Shown piece by piece: positions 14,001-24,876 of a stretch of DNA of 64,000 bases (the first letter of the stretch is position 1; every line of letters begins with the position of its first letter). Source of the stretch: Phorcus lineatus. Its lineage: Eukaryota; Mollusca; Gastropoda; Trochida; Trochidae. A program made the translations under genes and the position numbers. The notes below the pieces were generated by a model. That model saw nothing but the letters and a program-made list of their open reading frames with translations. It was not told the DNA's origin and made no database searches. The stretch lies in contig OV121098.1 of the NCBI GenBank assembly GCA_921293015.1, forward strand, positions 16,702,161 to 16,766,160. Direction: 5' to 3'.

Positions 14001-15412
14001 AATAAAATGACAGTATTACCGCAACAAGAAAGAGGAATATGAAATGTGTCATTGAAGAATTGACGTTTTCATAAATGTTTTCCAGCTTAGCAGGATCATA
14101 TGAATTCAGTCACGCCGTCCTGACATCCGTTCCTTCTTTTCAACATTCATTATTCTAATCGCTAGAATCTCAAATGTGGTGACAGAATTCGTCGAAAAAA
14201 CGCAGGCAAGCCGACTCGATTTCGTAAAATTTACCGGAATATCATTACGTAATTTAATCCTATTTTATATAAATGGATTTCATTAACTTGTTCGATATTT
14301 TAATTGCAAATATTTAGAAAAGAAATTTCATGAAACAACTTCCTTGAAAGTCAGCAAATTTTAAAGAGGAGTAGGTATAAAATTTTGTAAGTCGAAATGA
14401 TATTATTGAATATGTTTATAGGGCAGAATACTGAAGCACAGGTAAGCACATATCTTTCAGGACATACAATGCGAAACACATGTCCATTTCCAAAACTAAT
14501 GGTTAAAGTTCACTTAAGGATGAATTACTCATATTGCCTTGCTTTTAATCGTTCATCGTGTGACGTTACAGTAAAGGTGAGTTTGTTTTCGGAGGTGAAT
14601 AAGGGCTTATGTCGCTTTCAAGGTTATTTCACTTTCATCATGGCTGCTAGTATTATTGCAAGGGAAAAGCCCGCAACGTCATTGTGGCTATTCGTTGTGG
14701 TGAAACCTGCAAGCATGGGCTGGAACTAGCGAACCATCGGTGGTACTGCTGGATATAACCGTATGGTTAAATGCTGTCAAGTAGAACGTCATTTCATGAG
14801 CTAGTGATACATGTACACGTACATGTTTAAAATGTTATTAACATTAATGCAACATGTGCACTGGTTGATATCGTTACTAATATCATATTACTGTTTCTTG
14901 TACTAACTGGTGAATTGTATTGTACTAACAAAACAAAAGATAAATCAGCCTATGAACACCGATTAATTCCGAATGTGATTAATCTTACTATAAACATAAT
15001 CTTATGATTTTCTTTTTATAGTTTTTGAGGTTTCTCTATGTTTTTCATAGGTTCTACATAACGGTATGTGTAATTTTTGTGTGTGTTGACGATGTACCTT
15101 TAGCTCAATTTACGAAATTATCGTAATATTTTCAATTACTGAATAATTGCCAACAGAAACAGTTGAAAGTTTACTTTCATCGTTTGGAAAAGTACTTACA
15201 ATATGCGAAGCTTATCTGTACAGAAGATAAAAGAATAAATATGATAAAGTATAAAAATAAAATTTGGATGATTTTTATTTTTAGAATTTACATTTAATGT
15301 GTTACTGTTTATTTTCAGCGATATGGAATCAACTGACAACGATTCAGTGCGGTCTTCTCTTCCTATTCCGATTATCCGGATTGATGAGTGTCCTGAAAAT
15401 GTGGGTCACTAA
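2072..15412 (+). CDS. Bestrophin-family chloride channel, 13 exons, 5' end missing
   Basis: Bestrophins are pentameric calcium-activated anion channels of the plasma membrane. Proposed exons: 2072-2206, 2764-2930, 3358-3512, 3904-3981, 6161-6313, 6632-6712, 8324-8478, 9020-9133, 9823-9916, 10504-10760, 11852-12094, 13480-13563 and 15319-15412. All introns are GT-AG and every junction phase matches, giving 602 residues and a TAA stop. Family signatures in order: [16 protein letters not shown] (the neck helix, keeping the residues equivalent to human I76, F80 and F84), [63 protein letters not shown], and [18 protein letters not shown], which is the acidic calcium-clasp segment. A GSTFNIA motif closes the conserved core. 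The C-terminal 300 or so residues are charged and poorly conserved, as is usual in the family. The first coding exon(s) are absent. The core is certain; the last two exons rest on splice phase and reading frame only. Confidence 0.93.
4079..5022 (+). mobile_element. 5'-truncated non-LTR retrotransposon (CR1/L2/jockey-like) in bestrophin intron 4
   Basis: An identical 11-bp direct repeat, AAAATTCAAAC, lies at 4079-4089 and 5012-5022, so the insert spans 4090-5011. Inside, an ORF runs in frame from about 4091 to 4834 and encodes the C-terminal end of a reverse-transcriptase polyprotein. It shows the [14 protein letters not shown] start, the [22 protein letters not shown] motif area, and a terminal CxC...H...C zinc-knuckle region ([17 protein letters not shown]). 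The element ends in an AATAAAATATG signal and a short AAACTAAACTAAA tail rather than a long poly(A), as CR1/L2-type elements often do. Endonuclease and RT domains are missing, so this is a dead 5'-truncated copy in the same orientation as the host gene. Confidence 0.85.
5140..5960 (+). repeat. Degenerate minisatellite in bestrophin intron 4
   Basis: Units of roughly 45-60 bp are repeated with heavy divergence. Their shared core reads ATATGCGTACTTCTTC, followed by TTTATGTGAA and TTGTATAACAT. Copies between 5230 and 5520 are clear. Later copies drift to ATATGCTTACTTCTTCATTA forms and fade out near 5960. The array starts just after the retrotransposon insertion. No coding potential was seen. Confidence 0.7.
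7400..7725 (+). mobile_element. Probable LINE 3' end remnant in bestrophin intron 6
   Basis: The stretch ends in GAGAATAAAG followed by a short direct repeat, GAATTAGGAATTAGGAATTA, which resembles the microsatellite tails of non-LTR elements. The preceding CACCAAGGTGGTTTTATGAGAATAA text looks like an LINE 3' UTR. Upstream, frame-shifted fragments read like a retrotransposon C-terminus ([11 protein letters not shown]-type). No target duplication was identified, so the 5' boundary is approximate. Confidence 0.4.
9020..9133 (+). CDS. Bestrophin exon 8 (of those in the window), parent of a minisatellite
   Basis: This exon follows TTTTGCAACAG and ends in AGACA before the donor GTGAGTATAG. It enters in phase 2 from exon 8324-8478 and leaves in phase 2 to exon 9823-9916. 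It encodes a basic, serine-rich segment ([20 protein letters not shown]). Its last 47 or so bases and the donor are repeated several times in the intron just downstream. Reading past the first donor gives CAG TGA, so use of any downstream duplicated donor would put a stop codon in the message. Confidence 0.75.
9087..9670 (+). repeat. 64-bp minisatellite containing duplicated exon end and splice donor
   Basis: The core GAGTAGCGGCTTTACT starts at 9092, 9156, 9226, 9290, 9418 and 9546. The spacings are 64, 70, 64, 128 and 128 bp. The 128-bp steps contain a diverged half unit (GTGGTATAGTAAAGAATTAT...), which makes a higher-order repeat. The first unit is the 3' part of the coding exon. Each clear later copy repeats CTCTTTAGACAGTGAGT, including the donor GT, at about 9204, 9268, 9332 and 9460. 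The sixth copy has mutated to CAGTGAAT. Degenerate copies continue to about 9670. Confidence 0.85.
9963..9990 (+). other. G-run with quadruplex potential just inside bestrophin intron 9
   Basis: Six runs of three or four G separated by single A or T bases lie 46 bases after the donor at 9917. The G-rich strand is the coding strand, so the motif would be present in the pre-mRNA. No structure computation was made. Confidence 0.6.
12756..13290 (+). repeat. 28/26-bp tandem repeat array in bestrophin intron 11
   Basis: About 18 copies of a unit built on CAGTTATAAATCAG are present. In the first half the unit is about 28 bp (TTATAAATCAGAGTTATAATTTCCTCAG). From about 12985 onward it is about 26 bp because the GA after ATCA is lost. 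TTTCATTTG and TTTCCTCAG variants alternate in the first half, which suggests a longer amplification unit. The array ends in decayed copies near 13290, about 190 bp before the next exon's acceptor. Confidence 0.85.
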
Positions 15413-16801
15413 ATTGCAGTTGGTTCAGCAATATCTCGACAATCTAGTGCCTCGACTTAAGCGCCAAGATTCATGATAAACAATATTCACATGTATAACC
15501 CCGGTGGATGAACCATGGTTATTGCTGGTTATATATTCTGGAATAATCTCTGTTGATCACTCATCGTTTTGTACAGCATTTTATAACAGAGGACATTGGT
15601 TATATGGAACATCAGATTGAAAATGTAATTTCCGAAATCGCTATGAATATAAGATGTCGTTGAAAATGATTGTTCACTCTTCATTCACACTTGCAAGAGC
15701 TATAGAGTATTGAGTGTTTCTAATACAACAGTGAGTTCGATACATATAAACATGATCTCAAACGGTAAATATATTAGTCATCTACAACATGAGATATGAA
15801 ACATAGTTTAAATATCATCACATATACATGTTCTTATGTTCTAAAGTCACCTACTCCTACAAGAAGCATGCGCCAGTGAATTACGATGTCATTACGTGGA
15901 TTTTCCTTTTATGCGTAACCACAGGTCATATTCAAGCAAACAAACAAACAATGTCTTTTCTTTTGATTTGTAATATTCATTGTGTACACTTTTACTTCGT
16001 GTAAAGAAATAACCATGAACATGTTGAAAACAAAGAAAAGTATTCTTATTGATTTTATAGAAGATTTTTTGAATGTAAATATGCAAATTAGAAATAACCT
16101 CATTCCACTATTCATCGATAAAACGACACTAAACAGTTTTACAAATTTAACTCCAACAAACAACCCCCTGCAGCTGTGTCTTTTTATGCTGTGCATACGG
16201 CTAGGTGTGTTATATGGTTGACTATAGAAGTCCCCCTGTCAATCCATCAACCCGTTATCATCTCGTTTCCATATTGGAACTCCAAAACCGTCATTATATT
16301 TTTCCTAAACTTTCCAAGGGTAGTACCCACCTTACGAAGATGTTTTCAGATATATTCCGTGGAAACAAGTTGTGTTAGGAATATGTAAACGGGTCGCTTC
16401 AATGCTGTAGAAGAACTCAAAATCCATCCATTATAACTTTCTGAAAATGCATTGAGTGTTAACCAACCCACTTACGTGTATTTCTTAAAATCTTAAAATT
16501 TGAATTAATGTTCATAACTTCATTTCCAGAGTATAACTTTTAAAAAAATTGCAATGGTAAAAAGGTACTGAAGTTTTGACGGTTGATGTTTCTTAATTCA
16601 TTTGTGTTTCCATGGAACAAAAATATTTGGATTTTCTCCATGGAAAGCTTTCAGGGCTCAAAATGTGCTTTCTGATATCAAATCTCACTGCCCCTCTACT
16701 CAATAGTTGAAAAGATGTTTAGTGACAAAGTTGTGTGTTAGAAACTATGAGGGACATGTCATCTTCCGATGACTCCATTGATTCCATTGTCAAAATTAGA
16801 A
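15413..16801. other. Intergenic stretch between two convergent genes
   Basis: This lies between the bestrophin stop and the stop of the minus-strand glycosyltransferase gene, so it must hold both 3' UTRs. I saw no clean AATAAA for the bestrophin gene in the first 500 bases after its stop. A relative of the 32.3-kb repeat family occupies about 15875-16110. The overlapping short ORFs between 15892 and 16388 fall in and around that repeat and are not considered genes. Confidence 0.5.
15875..16110 (+). repeat. Partial diverged copy of the 32.3-kb repeat family
   Basis: GAATTACGATGTCATTACG, then GGATTTTCCTTTT, then GAAATAACCAT, then ATATGCAAATTA occur in the same order and spacing as in the elements starting at about 32281 and 59683. 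Terminal repeats are not recognisable, so this is a decayed internal fragment. Confidence 0.5.
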
Positions 16802-19550
16802 TCACGTTCTCATGTGGCTTTGCAGTATATTTAAGTTATCTGGACAGTCGTCTCCAAGATATTCATCCCTGGTGCTATTGCTGTGCCATTCTTCCACACA
16901 GCCTAAAGTAAACTCCTGTAGACGCCAGTTGAATCTTCTGGCAAAGACTTCCGGTCTTGAAATCAAGAACGGCAACTCTTCCAAACCAAATACACATTCA
17001 TTGTCCAACATATTTCCTGTGCACATGGGTTCTGAATTGCTATTATTCTTTCCAGTATAACGGGCTAGAGAATTGTTGAATATCGTTGTATTGCTTTCTG
17101 GAATTGAACGGCAATCAAATCGAAATTAGATTTTAAAGAACGTTTAAATGATAAGACTTGTTTCAATTTATTGAAAAATTTAGCCATTTGCATTGTATCA
17201 TGTCAGTCTTTGAAAGAAATAATTAGCTTGAAGCATCACCATACGATGTTTCAGTACCGCTTTAATACTTTCATCTATCTACTCTCTAACCTCACATCTT
17301 GTGAAAGTGCTTACACAATACACGACAACACAATCACATTAAAGAGCCACTCTGTGAGTTGTTGTAGTCATATATGCCAAACTTAATCAATGGTGTTATT
17401 TGATCGCGAAGTATCGACTGTTACCAAAACGACACATTTTAAAGCTTACTGGGTTTTTTTTACAGTGACAATATGAAGGTAGAACGTCGCAATTATGATC
17501 GAAAACCGGACAGTGGCGCGTGTCAAATAGTCAGACGTAATTTTGGAGACTTATCTAAAACAGCCAGGATGACATTTAGGAGTCGATAGCGTTTGTTAGG
17601 TTATATAACTAGTATCCATATATATTGGACGTGATATCTAACTCAGTACATTTATAAGGCTATTTTTAGATTTTCGTGGAAAACCAGTATTTGTCATATA
17701 TATGTCTTTTGGACATGAAAAGTTAAGATGTTTTTATTTAATATCACCACATATGACATTTAGGTTCGTATCAAAGGTAAATAATATGTTATGAAAATCA
17801 CGGAGTGGCTCTTTAACAAGCCAGCCTCGATTTCAGCAAATTAGAACCTTGCAACGCCCTTATGATTAGGGTATTGACCATCACATTCATAAATCTTTGT
17901 TTCCCTTAATTGAATTCGCATTTGGAAATAATTTAGAAAGAAAGTTAAATGTTAGAAACCATACCTTGATGACACTTAAGGAGAACATAACCAAACGTAA
18001 ATAACAAATAGTCTCCATATTGTATATATGTTATTCTAATATTTAACATGAGGATAACATTTAACTAACTATGAATATTTTCATTATTAAATGACACTAA
18101 AACTCTTTAAAGATACTTACCCGATGATAGAAGATCTGGCTGAAAGAGACCAGCAAGAGTTGGAATGTATATTTCACGTGGAGTGTATTTCGTTCCTGTC
18201 AGCCATTGCCTGAATGCACGTGCAGTTCTTGAATGATAGATGAAATCAACAAACTCTCGGGATAATATTCCGAATCCTGGACCCTGAACGAGAGTAATAT
18301 TTCCAGGCGTGGCTTGAAATGAGTTCTTTGTGTGATTGAGGACACTTGAGAAATGAAAAATGTTTTAATGAATATTTAAATCGTGCATGAGAGTTTTATT
18401 TTGCCTTGTCAACTATTAACCATTAGGTAATTTATCAAGTAAGAAACACGGTAACTGCAGAAGTCGAGCAAGAACAAATTAAGATAAGGTAAAAATACCA
18501 TATATCAGTTTTTGAAATAAGTTTGAAAAATAACCAGTCAAATGGTGTTATTTTATACATCTTATTGACCTCGGAAGTTATATAATTCAGGACGAAATGT
18601 AACCAGGTTGTGGCCTGTCGGACGGACCATACAGTATTTCGAACGTTGGAAAATAGATTATAAAGGTACCTGTTTGTCCAAATTGGGACATCACTTGATC
18701 CGTTGTAAGCTTTCAGAATGCGTACGAGTTGTAAATTGGTTTTCAAAGGGAAATCAAAACTATCCAAATTTATGTGGTATTTCCATTTCTCCTTCGTAAG
18801 GTCTCTTAAACATGCAAGTTCTTGAAAGAAACTAGAAACTGGTTCCATTGGAATGTAAGATGCAGTAATAAAAACATTATCGAAGCACTTTGCCAGTGAC
18901 ATCATTGATATGATGACGTCATGAGTAGTGTTAACTTCAAAATGGATACAGTATATATTCTGTGGTCTGTATATCGCCTTCAAGAGTCGTAATAATTGAA
19001 TATCATCTTTCGACGCTAGTAAACTGTAAGCTATGGGAAAATTTTCTTCCTCCTTACAAATCGGCTCTGTTATGAAGCCAAAATTCAATTTAAAGTTTAA
19101 ACACTTTTTCAAGACAATGTCAAGGCGCAAAGGAGGAGATACCAGTTCTTTCATCAATTCCTTGCTGTAGTTCAGTGCATTTTCATCTCCGCGCATCAAT
19201 TCGGCACAGTCCACAGATTCCTCCACACTTTCTTTATAACTGAAGTGTTTTACCGGCGCTTTGCTGATTTTTAACATCTCCCTCACCATGCTTTCTGGGA
19301 TTTTTATAACACCGTTTTTGTAAAAGTTGCCGCCATTTCGAATACTCCCATATAATAACACGGATTCATTTTTTAGTGTAAGATCATGGAGTTTAAATGA
19401 GGCATGATCCAACGGACCAATTTCGTGGATGAAATTATAAGTGGAAGAGTTATCTCTCCTTCCCAACCTTATGGAAAATAGTACGAAGATCATGAAAGTT
19501 ACGAAACAAAATACTCCGATATACAAGACAATGACACGTTGGGACGCCAT
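16802..19550 (-). CDS. Core-2/I-branching beta-1,6-GlcNAc transferase-like protein (GT14), 3 exons
   Basis: Minus-strand exons are 19550-18670, 18344-18121 and 17064-16802 (stop TGA). All introns are GT-AG with matched phases, giving 455 residues, the usual size for GCNT enzymes. These enzymes add a beta-1,6-GlcNAc branch to mucin O-glycans or poly-LacNAc in the Golgi. Residues 6-27 form the type II signal anchor. Residues 174-205 (AYSLLASKDD, AIYRPQNIYCIHFE) and 256-272 (WKYHINLDSFDFPLKTN) match the family core. Exon 2 gives GPGFGILSREFVDF, where SREFV aligns with the segment that I believe carries the catalytic glutamate. Exon 3 gives CVFGLEELPFLISRPEVFARRF and CVEEW, which match the C-terminal conserved block. 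Cysteines at 115, 150, 165, 201, 222 and 247 are candidates for family disulfides. Acceptor specificity cannot be told from sequence. Confidence 0.9.
17339..17816. mobile_element. TTAA-bounded MITE in intron 2 of the glycosyltransferase gene
   Basis: The ends are inverted repeats of 19 bp with one mismatch: TTAAAGAGCCACTCTGTGA at 17339-17357, and its reverse complement with C for T at 17798-17816. Both ends carry TTAA, which fits a piggyBac-type TTAA target duplication or a terminal feature. The 478-bp body has no coding capacity. The ends resemble those of the 32260-33168 element. Confidence 0.75.
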
Positions 19551-20815
19551 TATGCTTCTTCAAACAGTTCTCTGTAAAAATAAATAGGTTTTTTTTAACC
19601 TTTCAAAAGTGCCATGAAATCTAGCTTTCTCGTTCCGCATACATTTCTGTTAAACAGAACTATCAAATGACTTGTCAATCTTTTCGTACTCAGAGACCAT
19701 ATCACTCTCCCCTTTATGAATATGGAGCTGGGTTTCTAATCTGCTTACTACTCTGTAGGGGTCGTGTAAGGTTACTGTAGCACTTCAGCCAATCAGAGAC
19801 AATATTAGAAAACTATAAGTTATAAAATTCCGTCAAGGGTGAAATATGGATATATTATTCCAACGAAAGGTTTTATGCAACGAGCGAATGCGTGTTCCAT
19901 GAAACCTTTCAAGGGAATAATATATCCCTATATCACCCTTGACGAAATGTTATAACGAATATATCTTACCGAATGTCTTAATGTATTATTAAAAAGACAA
20001 ACAGAAATGAACAACACCTATGACCTGAGCATGTGACTTTGATTGATCGCGTGGAAGCACGCTTTACTCATGTAGCGTGGTATAAGGGATTTATCATCCC
20101 TCGGTGTTGGTGTATATGGATATTTGTTTAGAGTCACGTGGACCAACTAGAGTTCGGCATTCTTACATGAGGTAGGATAACAATATTTGAACAGACCTTC
20201 AATTGTTGAATTCATAGAAAACTAAAGGTCACATATAAGGCCACCTGCCACTATGCCTTTGGAACATCAGCCCACTCATATCGGAAAGGCAGTGGTTGAT
20301 ATGTGTATCTGGTTTTAATGAGTCGTTCTAGTTAGCTGGACATGCAAGACTAGTGTCTGGAAGGGAGACAACTCATATTCATATTCCGGGCGTGAAGAAG
20401 ACGCTTGAACAACTAGATTGAGATTTGTTTGAAATATTTTTGTTTTATGAAAGCCAGCTCAGAATGACTGACCGTTCCAAAATATAGCAATCTGTGCTTT
20501 TAACTGAAACTCAATGAATCTCGGGGGCTGTGTGGGTCCTAATCTTTAACGAGACTCTCATAAAAAAACAACATATGTTTCAAATTTAAAAGACATCAAT
20601 GTAGACTAAGATGGCCGCTTTCCCTCTCACGCATCACTTCCCTTACTCGACATTTGTATTTTACTCCTAGCAGATCCTCATTGTAAGAAATATTTACCGG
20701 ATTCGCAGACATGTAGGTATAAAAGTAGATTGCTGTATATATACTTACATGTGTCTCAACAGGTAGTTAATGACTAGAGAAAGTATCCATGTTATAAGGA
20801 AAAGTTTTACTTACT
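19551..20815. other. Region upstream of the glycosyltransferase gene, no gene seen
   Basis: This should hold the 5' UTR and promoter of the minus-strand glycosyltransferase gene. No other coding signal was found. The only clear structure is the foldback at 19820-19955. Confidence 0.45.
19820..19955. repeat. Foldback (hairpin) repeat, arms about 55 bp
   Basis: The left arm, 19820-19874 (contains CCGTCAAGGGTGAAATATGG and ATATATTATTCC), is nearly the reverse complement of the right arm at 19900-19955 (contains GGAATAATATATCCC and CACCCTTGACG). The loop is about 25 bases and contains GCAACGAGCGAATG. No coding sequence was seen. It is probably a small foldback element. Confidence 0.8.
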
Positions 20816-21089
20816 TCACAAACTCTCACTCTGAAAACCACATATTTGCCTTATCTTCAACGTACCATGTAACTCACCATCTGGGTTGATTAAGGCTGAT
20901 AAACTGCGGACAACGTTACTACGTTGACAAGTTGTATGTGGACTACAAAAAATATCATCAGTAAAGAGTGTGTGTCTAGTTACAAACCGGCAAATTACAT
21001 AAGCATATATAAATATCATCTTCTTAACATATGTATAGCTCTGACATAAAGCTACGCTGCTTAAAGGGCTTTATCCCCCCCTCAGTCTT

Positions 21090-21560
21090 TTGACAGACAG
21101 ACAGACAATAGTTTATTAAAGTTTCACTTCTATACAAAGCTAAGATACATTTACATTCATACACACGATTCGTTTATAAAACATGTACAGAACCATTCAA
21201 TATAGAATTATGAGAGACAAGTCTTTCCTACGTTGTAGTATTAAAAATCTGATTTTGGCTGTATTAAAACAGACATCAGGATTGGTAAAAATGAAATACA
21301 TTTTTTCAAGATCCGATTTATCTAAAAAGTATGAGGATAAAACAACACATTGATTAAAAAGAGAATCTCTCAGGTCACCATATAATACACAGTGAAACAG
21401 CACATGTAATTCATCTTCATCATAATTCATCATACAATTTTCTATTTTCTAATAGTGTACATGTTTATTCATAGCCACATCGGAATTTAGACATAGCCGA
21501 CCAGTAATGTCTAGGCATGTGATGGACAATAAAATTTTCAGAGTTAAAATTACATTAAAA
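21090..21560 (-). mobile_element. 3' fragment of a non-LTR retrotransposon
   Basis: The minus strand encodes the C-terminus of a reverse-transcriptase polyprotein. A HRHYWSAMSKFRCG segment (about 21480-21530) is followed, after a stop and a frame break, by DEDELHVLFHCVLYGDLRDSL (within 21197-21433), which has the H-C part of the terminal zinc knuckle. The 3' end on the minus strand is TTAATAAACTATTGTCTGTC with a GTCT tail near 21090. The element is heavily truncated and broken. Confidence 0.7.
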
Positions 21561-22199
21561 ATGCTTATAAAGTTACGCTACTTAATGGGGCTTTATTTCC
21601 CCCTCAGTCTTTGAATGTTAAGCTTCACATCAGTGGCGTTCGTGAAAGAATGCCTGCAGTCTTATCAATACATCTTCATGACCAGTGACTTTAGGTTAAA
21701 CAACCTTAAACCCCTATAAGCAAAGTGGAATGTTCCACCTATACTTCATTTTGTTAGCACTGTCGGTATATTTATCGATATTCAAATCGACATTTTAATC
21801 GACATTCAATGTGACATAATCAAGGTGTCTATGTAATTTGTAAAAATTTTGAAACATGGTTTTATTACAATATTTTACAATATAAAAGTTGGGGTTGATG
21901 AAATCTAGAAATTAAGTAACATAGCCACAGGTATATGTTAATAAATGGTAAAAAAAGGTTAAAATTTTGAATAATAAAGGGCAATAAATGTAACAAAAAG
22001 AAAAAAAAGAAAATATCAAATATGAAATTATACTATATTATCTATATATAGTGAGTTAAAATCAACCGATAAGTACTGAGTTAAAATCAGCCGATTTCGT
22101 TAGGGAGTTCACATTTCTGTATAACCCAACGTTTTAATCCATTAAAACAACATAAGTTGCCTTCGGTGAAACTTCAAAGGTTTTCTACTGTAATAACAA

Positions 22200-22466
22200 A
22201 TGTTGCTCTCTAGGTACGACCCCGTTCAGTCACCCCTCTAAAGTGCGTATCATATAATTGATATTTTTAGAGAGCTTTTATATACTTTTTATTTTGTGCT
22301 GTATATACATATATCTATATACATGTACATGTATTTGCAATGTGTCTCTCATAGCCCTTAATGGATGGCTCGCCAATATTATTATGTTTCTTGTATATTT
22401 TATGTATTTTATGTAATATTGCTCGAGGTGAGACCTTAATAAACAATCTGTCTGTCTGTCTATCTA
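22200..22466 (+). mobile_element. LINE 3' untranslated end, opposite orientation to the 21.1-kb copy
   Basis: The text GAGGTGAGACCTTAATAAAC, followed by AATCTGTCTGTCTGTCTATC at 22430-22466, matches the 3' end of the minus-strand copy at 21090, including the CTGT tail. No protein-coding part was recognised, so this is probably a very short 5'-truncated insertion. The 5' boundary is approximate. Confidence 0.5.
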
Positions 22467-24876
22467 ATTATAAAGACAAAATAACAAAGTGTAGGTTAAA
22501 GGAGTTAAAACATAACGACCTCGGGACGGGCAACTGATTGGTAGTTAAGCAGAAACACAACTTGTCAAAACACAGAAAATAACATTCCGCGTTGTGTAAC
22601 AGTTATTATTGTGTTCTATAATTTTGCAAATATCCAATTAGTAGATAGTTCTGAATTCTAATGCGCATCTCCTTATGTCAGAAAAAACTTTATCTTGATG
22701 ACGTCATCTAATGATATGCAATACTCTCGCACACGTAGATAATTATGTGCTTCCGTGCGAGCTAGTAGACTATTTGTCGTAAACATTTAGAGTGGAGTTA
22801 GTAAATCTTCTAAATAAATGTCCAAAATGTTAAAGCCCAACATCCTGCATCTGTTGCTTCTATACACAGCCAACACACAATTTTCCGTGGCACATTGGAT
22901 TGAGGGTCAGGGTAAAAATAGGGTAGTATATTTTAGAAGATGGTGTACCAACGGATTATTATATGTTGTAATTAGAGCACCAGAAACAAGCCACAGCATT
23001 AACATTTTTTTCAAATTATCTTTAAAGAAATATTATTGGATAGTGACCAACATTTTATCAGTGCATAGCAAGTCAGTAGTTCAATAAAAGTCCGGGAGTC
23101 GTCATATTTCATTTCATTTAAAGTTTGATACATTTTCCCGGGTTCTTAAAAGCCTTGTGTCATATTTTCGAGTGTAATAATGTCTTTATTACAGGTTAAA
23201 TTCAATCTTTAACGCATGGAAATATTCAGAACACTGCGTACTAACTCGTGACGGCCCGCCACAGTGACGTCACGAACAATGGTTTCATGACGTCACAGAC
23301 GACGAAATACAGTAAATCGGACTGAAACATTCGTTGCTTGGCAAATGTGTTATTTGCAAATGCGCTCATTGAAAATTATCACCACTTATGATTGACTATA
23401 TTGGTAATAAATAGAGATTATTACACGAGAAAGTGTGTCATATTACGTTTGCAAAATGTTTTTGAAATTTTGTATTTCGAGAGCGAGGGTTATACATTTG
23501 TGCATAAATTCGCACGAGTTTCGTAACAGTCAAACGCCACACTTCAGCGGGTAATAATTCCCTTATTACGGATTGTATAAAAATGCACAGAAATATTCAG
23601 AAAACGGCGACGACCAGCTACAGTGACAATGCTTTTATGACGTCACAAACGACGAAATACGGTACCTCGAGCTGAAACTGTTGCTAGGCAAAAGTGATAT
23701 GTGCACATGTGCTGATATCGAAAATATGTCACCACTTATGATATACCGTATGTGTAATACAAAGCATTGGTTAAAAATAATCAGAATGAACACAAATGAT
23801 TCGACGTATGATTTGTCCATATATTTACAGAGGTAATTGGGAAATGGATAGTTAGTAAATTGTGTTTAAAGCTACGTTACATCGATAGGCAGATACCCCT
23901 TTTGTACCAGGGTATGGTTAACTCTATGATATTTTTTATTATGAATGATTAAATACTAGAAATTGATACTTCAGATTGAGTTATTTGCATACGAACCCTA
24001 TGTCCGAAATAAAGAATCATATTTTTAGTTTGCATTTATCAATTGCTTGAGTTTTTGTCAAAAGATGCTGTTTTAAGAAAACTACGCGTTTCAACTGTTT
24101 GAGATTAAAACATTCTAACACTTTAAAATGAATGGTACCTGTCATGTCCAAGAGAGGTAAGTTACTTGGGTTCCGACACACATATCTCAAATATGCAGAT
24201 AGGGGTTAACCACTATGGAGGCAGCCCTTAGCCGCTGTCCCAGGATCAAAACAACAGCTAACAGTTGACGCCTTTTTGGGAAATACAATTCTTTCCCTTT
24301 CGAGGAAAACGGGAAACTGTCTTCTGATGAGTTGTGTTTTGATTATGAAATAGTGAAAGAATAACGTTGCTGTGGTATTGAGTTTTTGATACGAACTGTA
24401 CATGTCACGCGTACTTGTAGTCTTGAATCGCTTATGCTTTGTTTGTAGTGATATAAACGTTGATGATCGTCGTCCTTAGCAACCTCCACTTGTACAAGTC
24501 TTTCTGCTTCTATTTTCTGCGCCCCCTCGCGATAATTTCGCCTGAATAAGATTACATCTGTACTTTTTGTATTAAATGACGATTCGTGGCGTTAACACTG
24601 TGCACGAAAATCGAGTTCGCTACCACCAGTTATTGGCCAAGAGAATAACAACCCTAGGGTGATAAACCTCGATTTACATTAGGGTATAGCTTCGTATCAT
24701 TTTTGTATATCTAATTACGGTTTTTTTGCAGTATCTAAATTATTTATGGTGCTCTAGGCTTTTGGCATGGTTATAAACCACAACAACAAATAAAGAAAAT
24801 AACAAAGGGTAACTAAGAGAAAAAACAACTTTTATTTGTCAGCAACCATTCGTTATACTGGACAGACAGATCTGAA
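22467..24876. other. Intergenic region with local repeats, upstream of the secreted-protein gene
   Basis: No gene is supported. A direct duplication (about 23215-23405 and 23585-23755) is present. A stretch near 22650-22705 is the inverted relative of sequences at 27390-27450 and 27770-27840 (shared GAGATGCGCATTA and TTTTTCTGACAG). The last few hundred bases before 24877 should hold the promoter of the next gene; no clear TATA box was chosen. Confidence 0.45.
23215..23755. repeat. Direct repeat pair with TGACGTCA motifs
   Basis: Two diverged copies of a unit of about 180 bp lie at 23215-23405 and 23585-23755. Shared landmarks in order are AATATTCAGAA, TGACGTCAC, GACGACGAAATAC, GCTGAAAC-like, and ACCACTTATGAT. 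A further partial relative (CTGAAACTAGGGTTGCTTGG, then GTGATATTACC) lies near 10275-10330 in bestrophin intron 9, so this is a dispersed family. The TGACGTCA palindromes occur in the unit itself. Confidence 0.6.

Noticed and set aside
14085-14157. Alternative last bestrophin exon after TTTTCCAG at about 14085
   Set aside because: It is open in the right phase for 18 codons before a stop, but the 15319 exon reads better. It could be an alternative end and cannot be decided from DNA.
14400-14446. Possible bestrophin micro-exon between TTATAG and GTAAGC
   Set aside because: A 20-bp exon here would break the reading frame between the exon ending at 13563 and the exon starting at 15319, while a direct junction keeps it.
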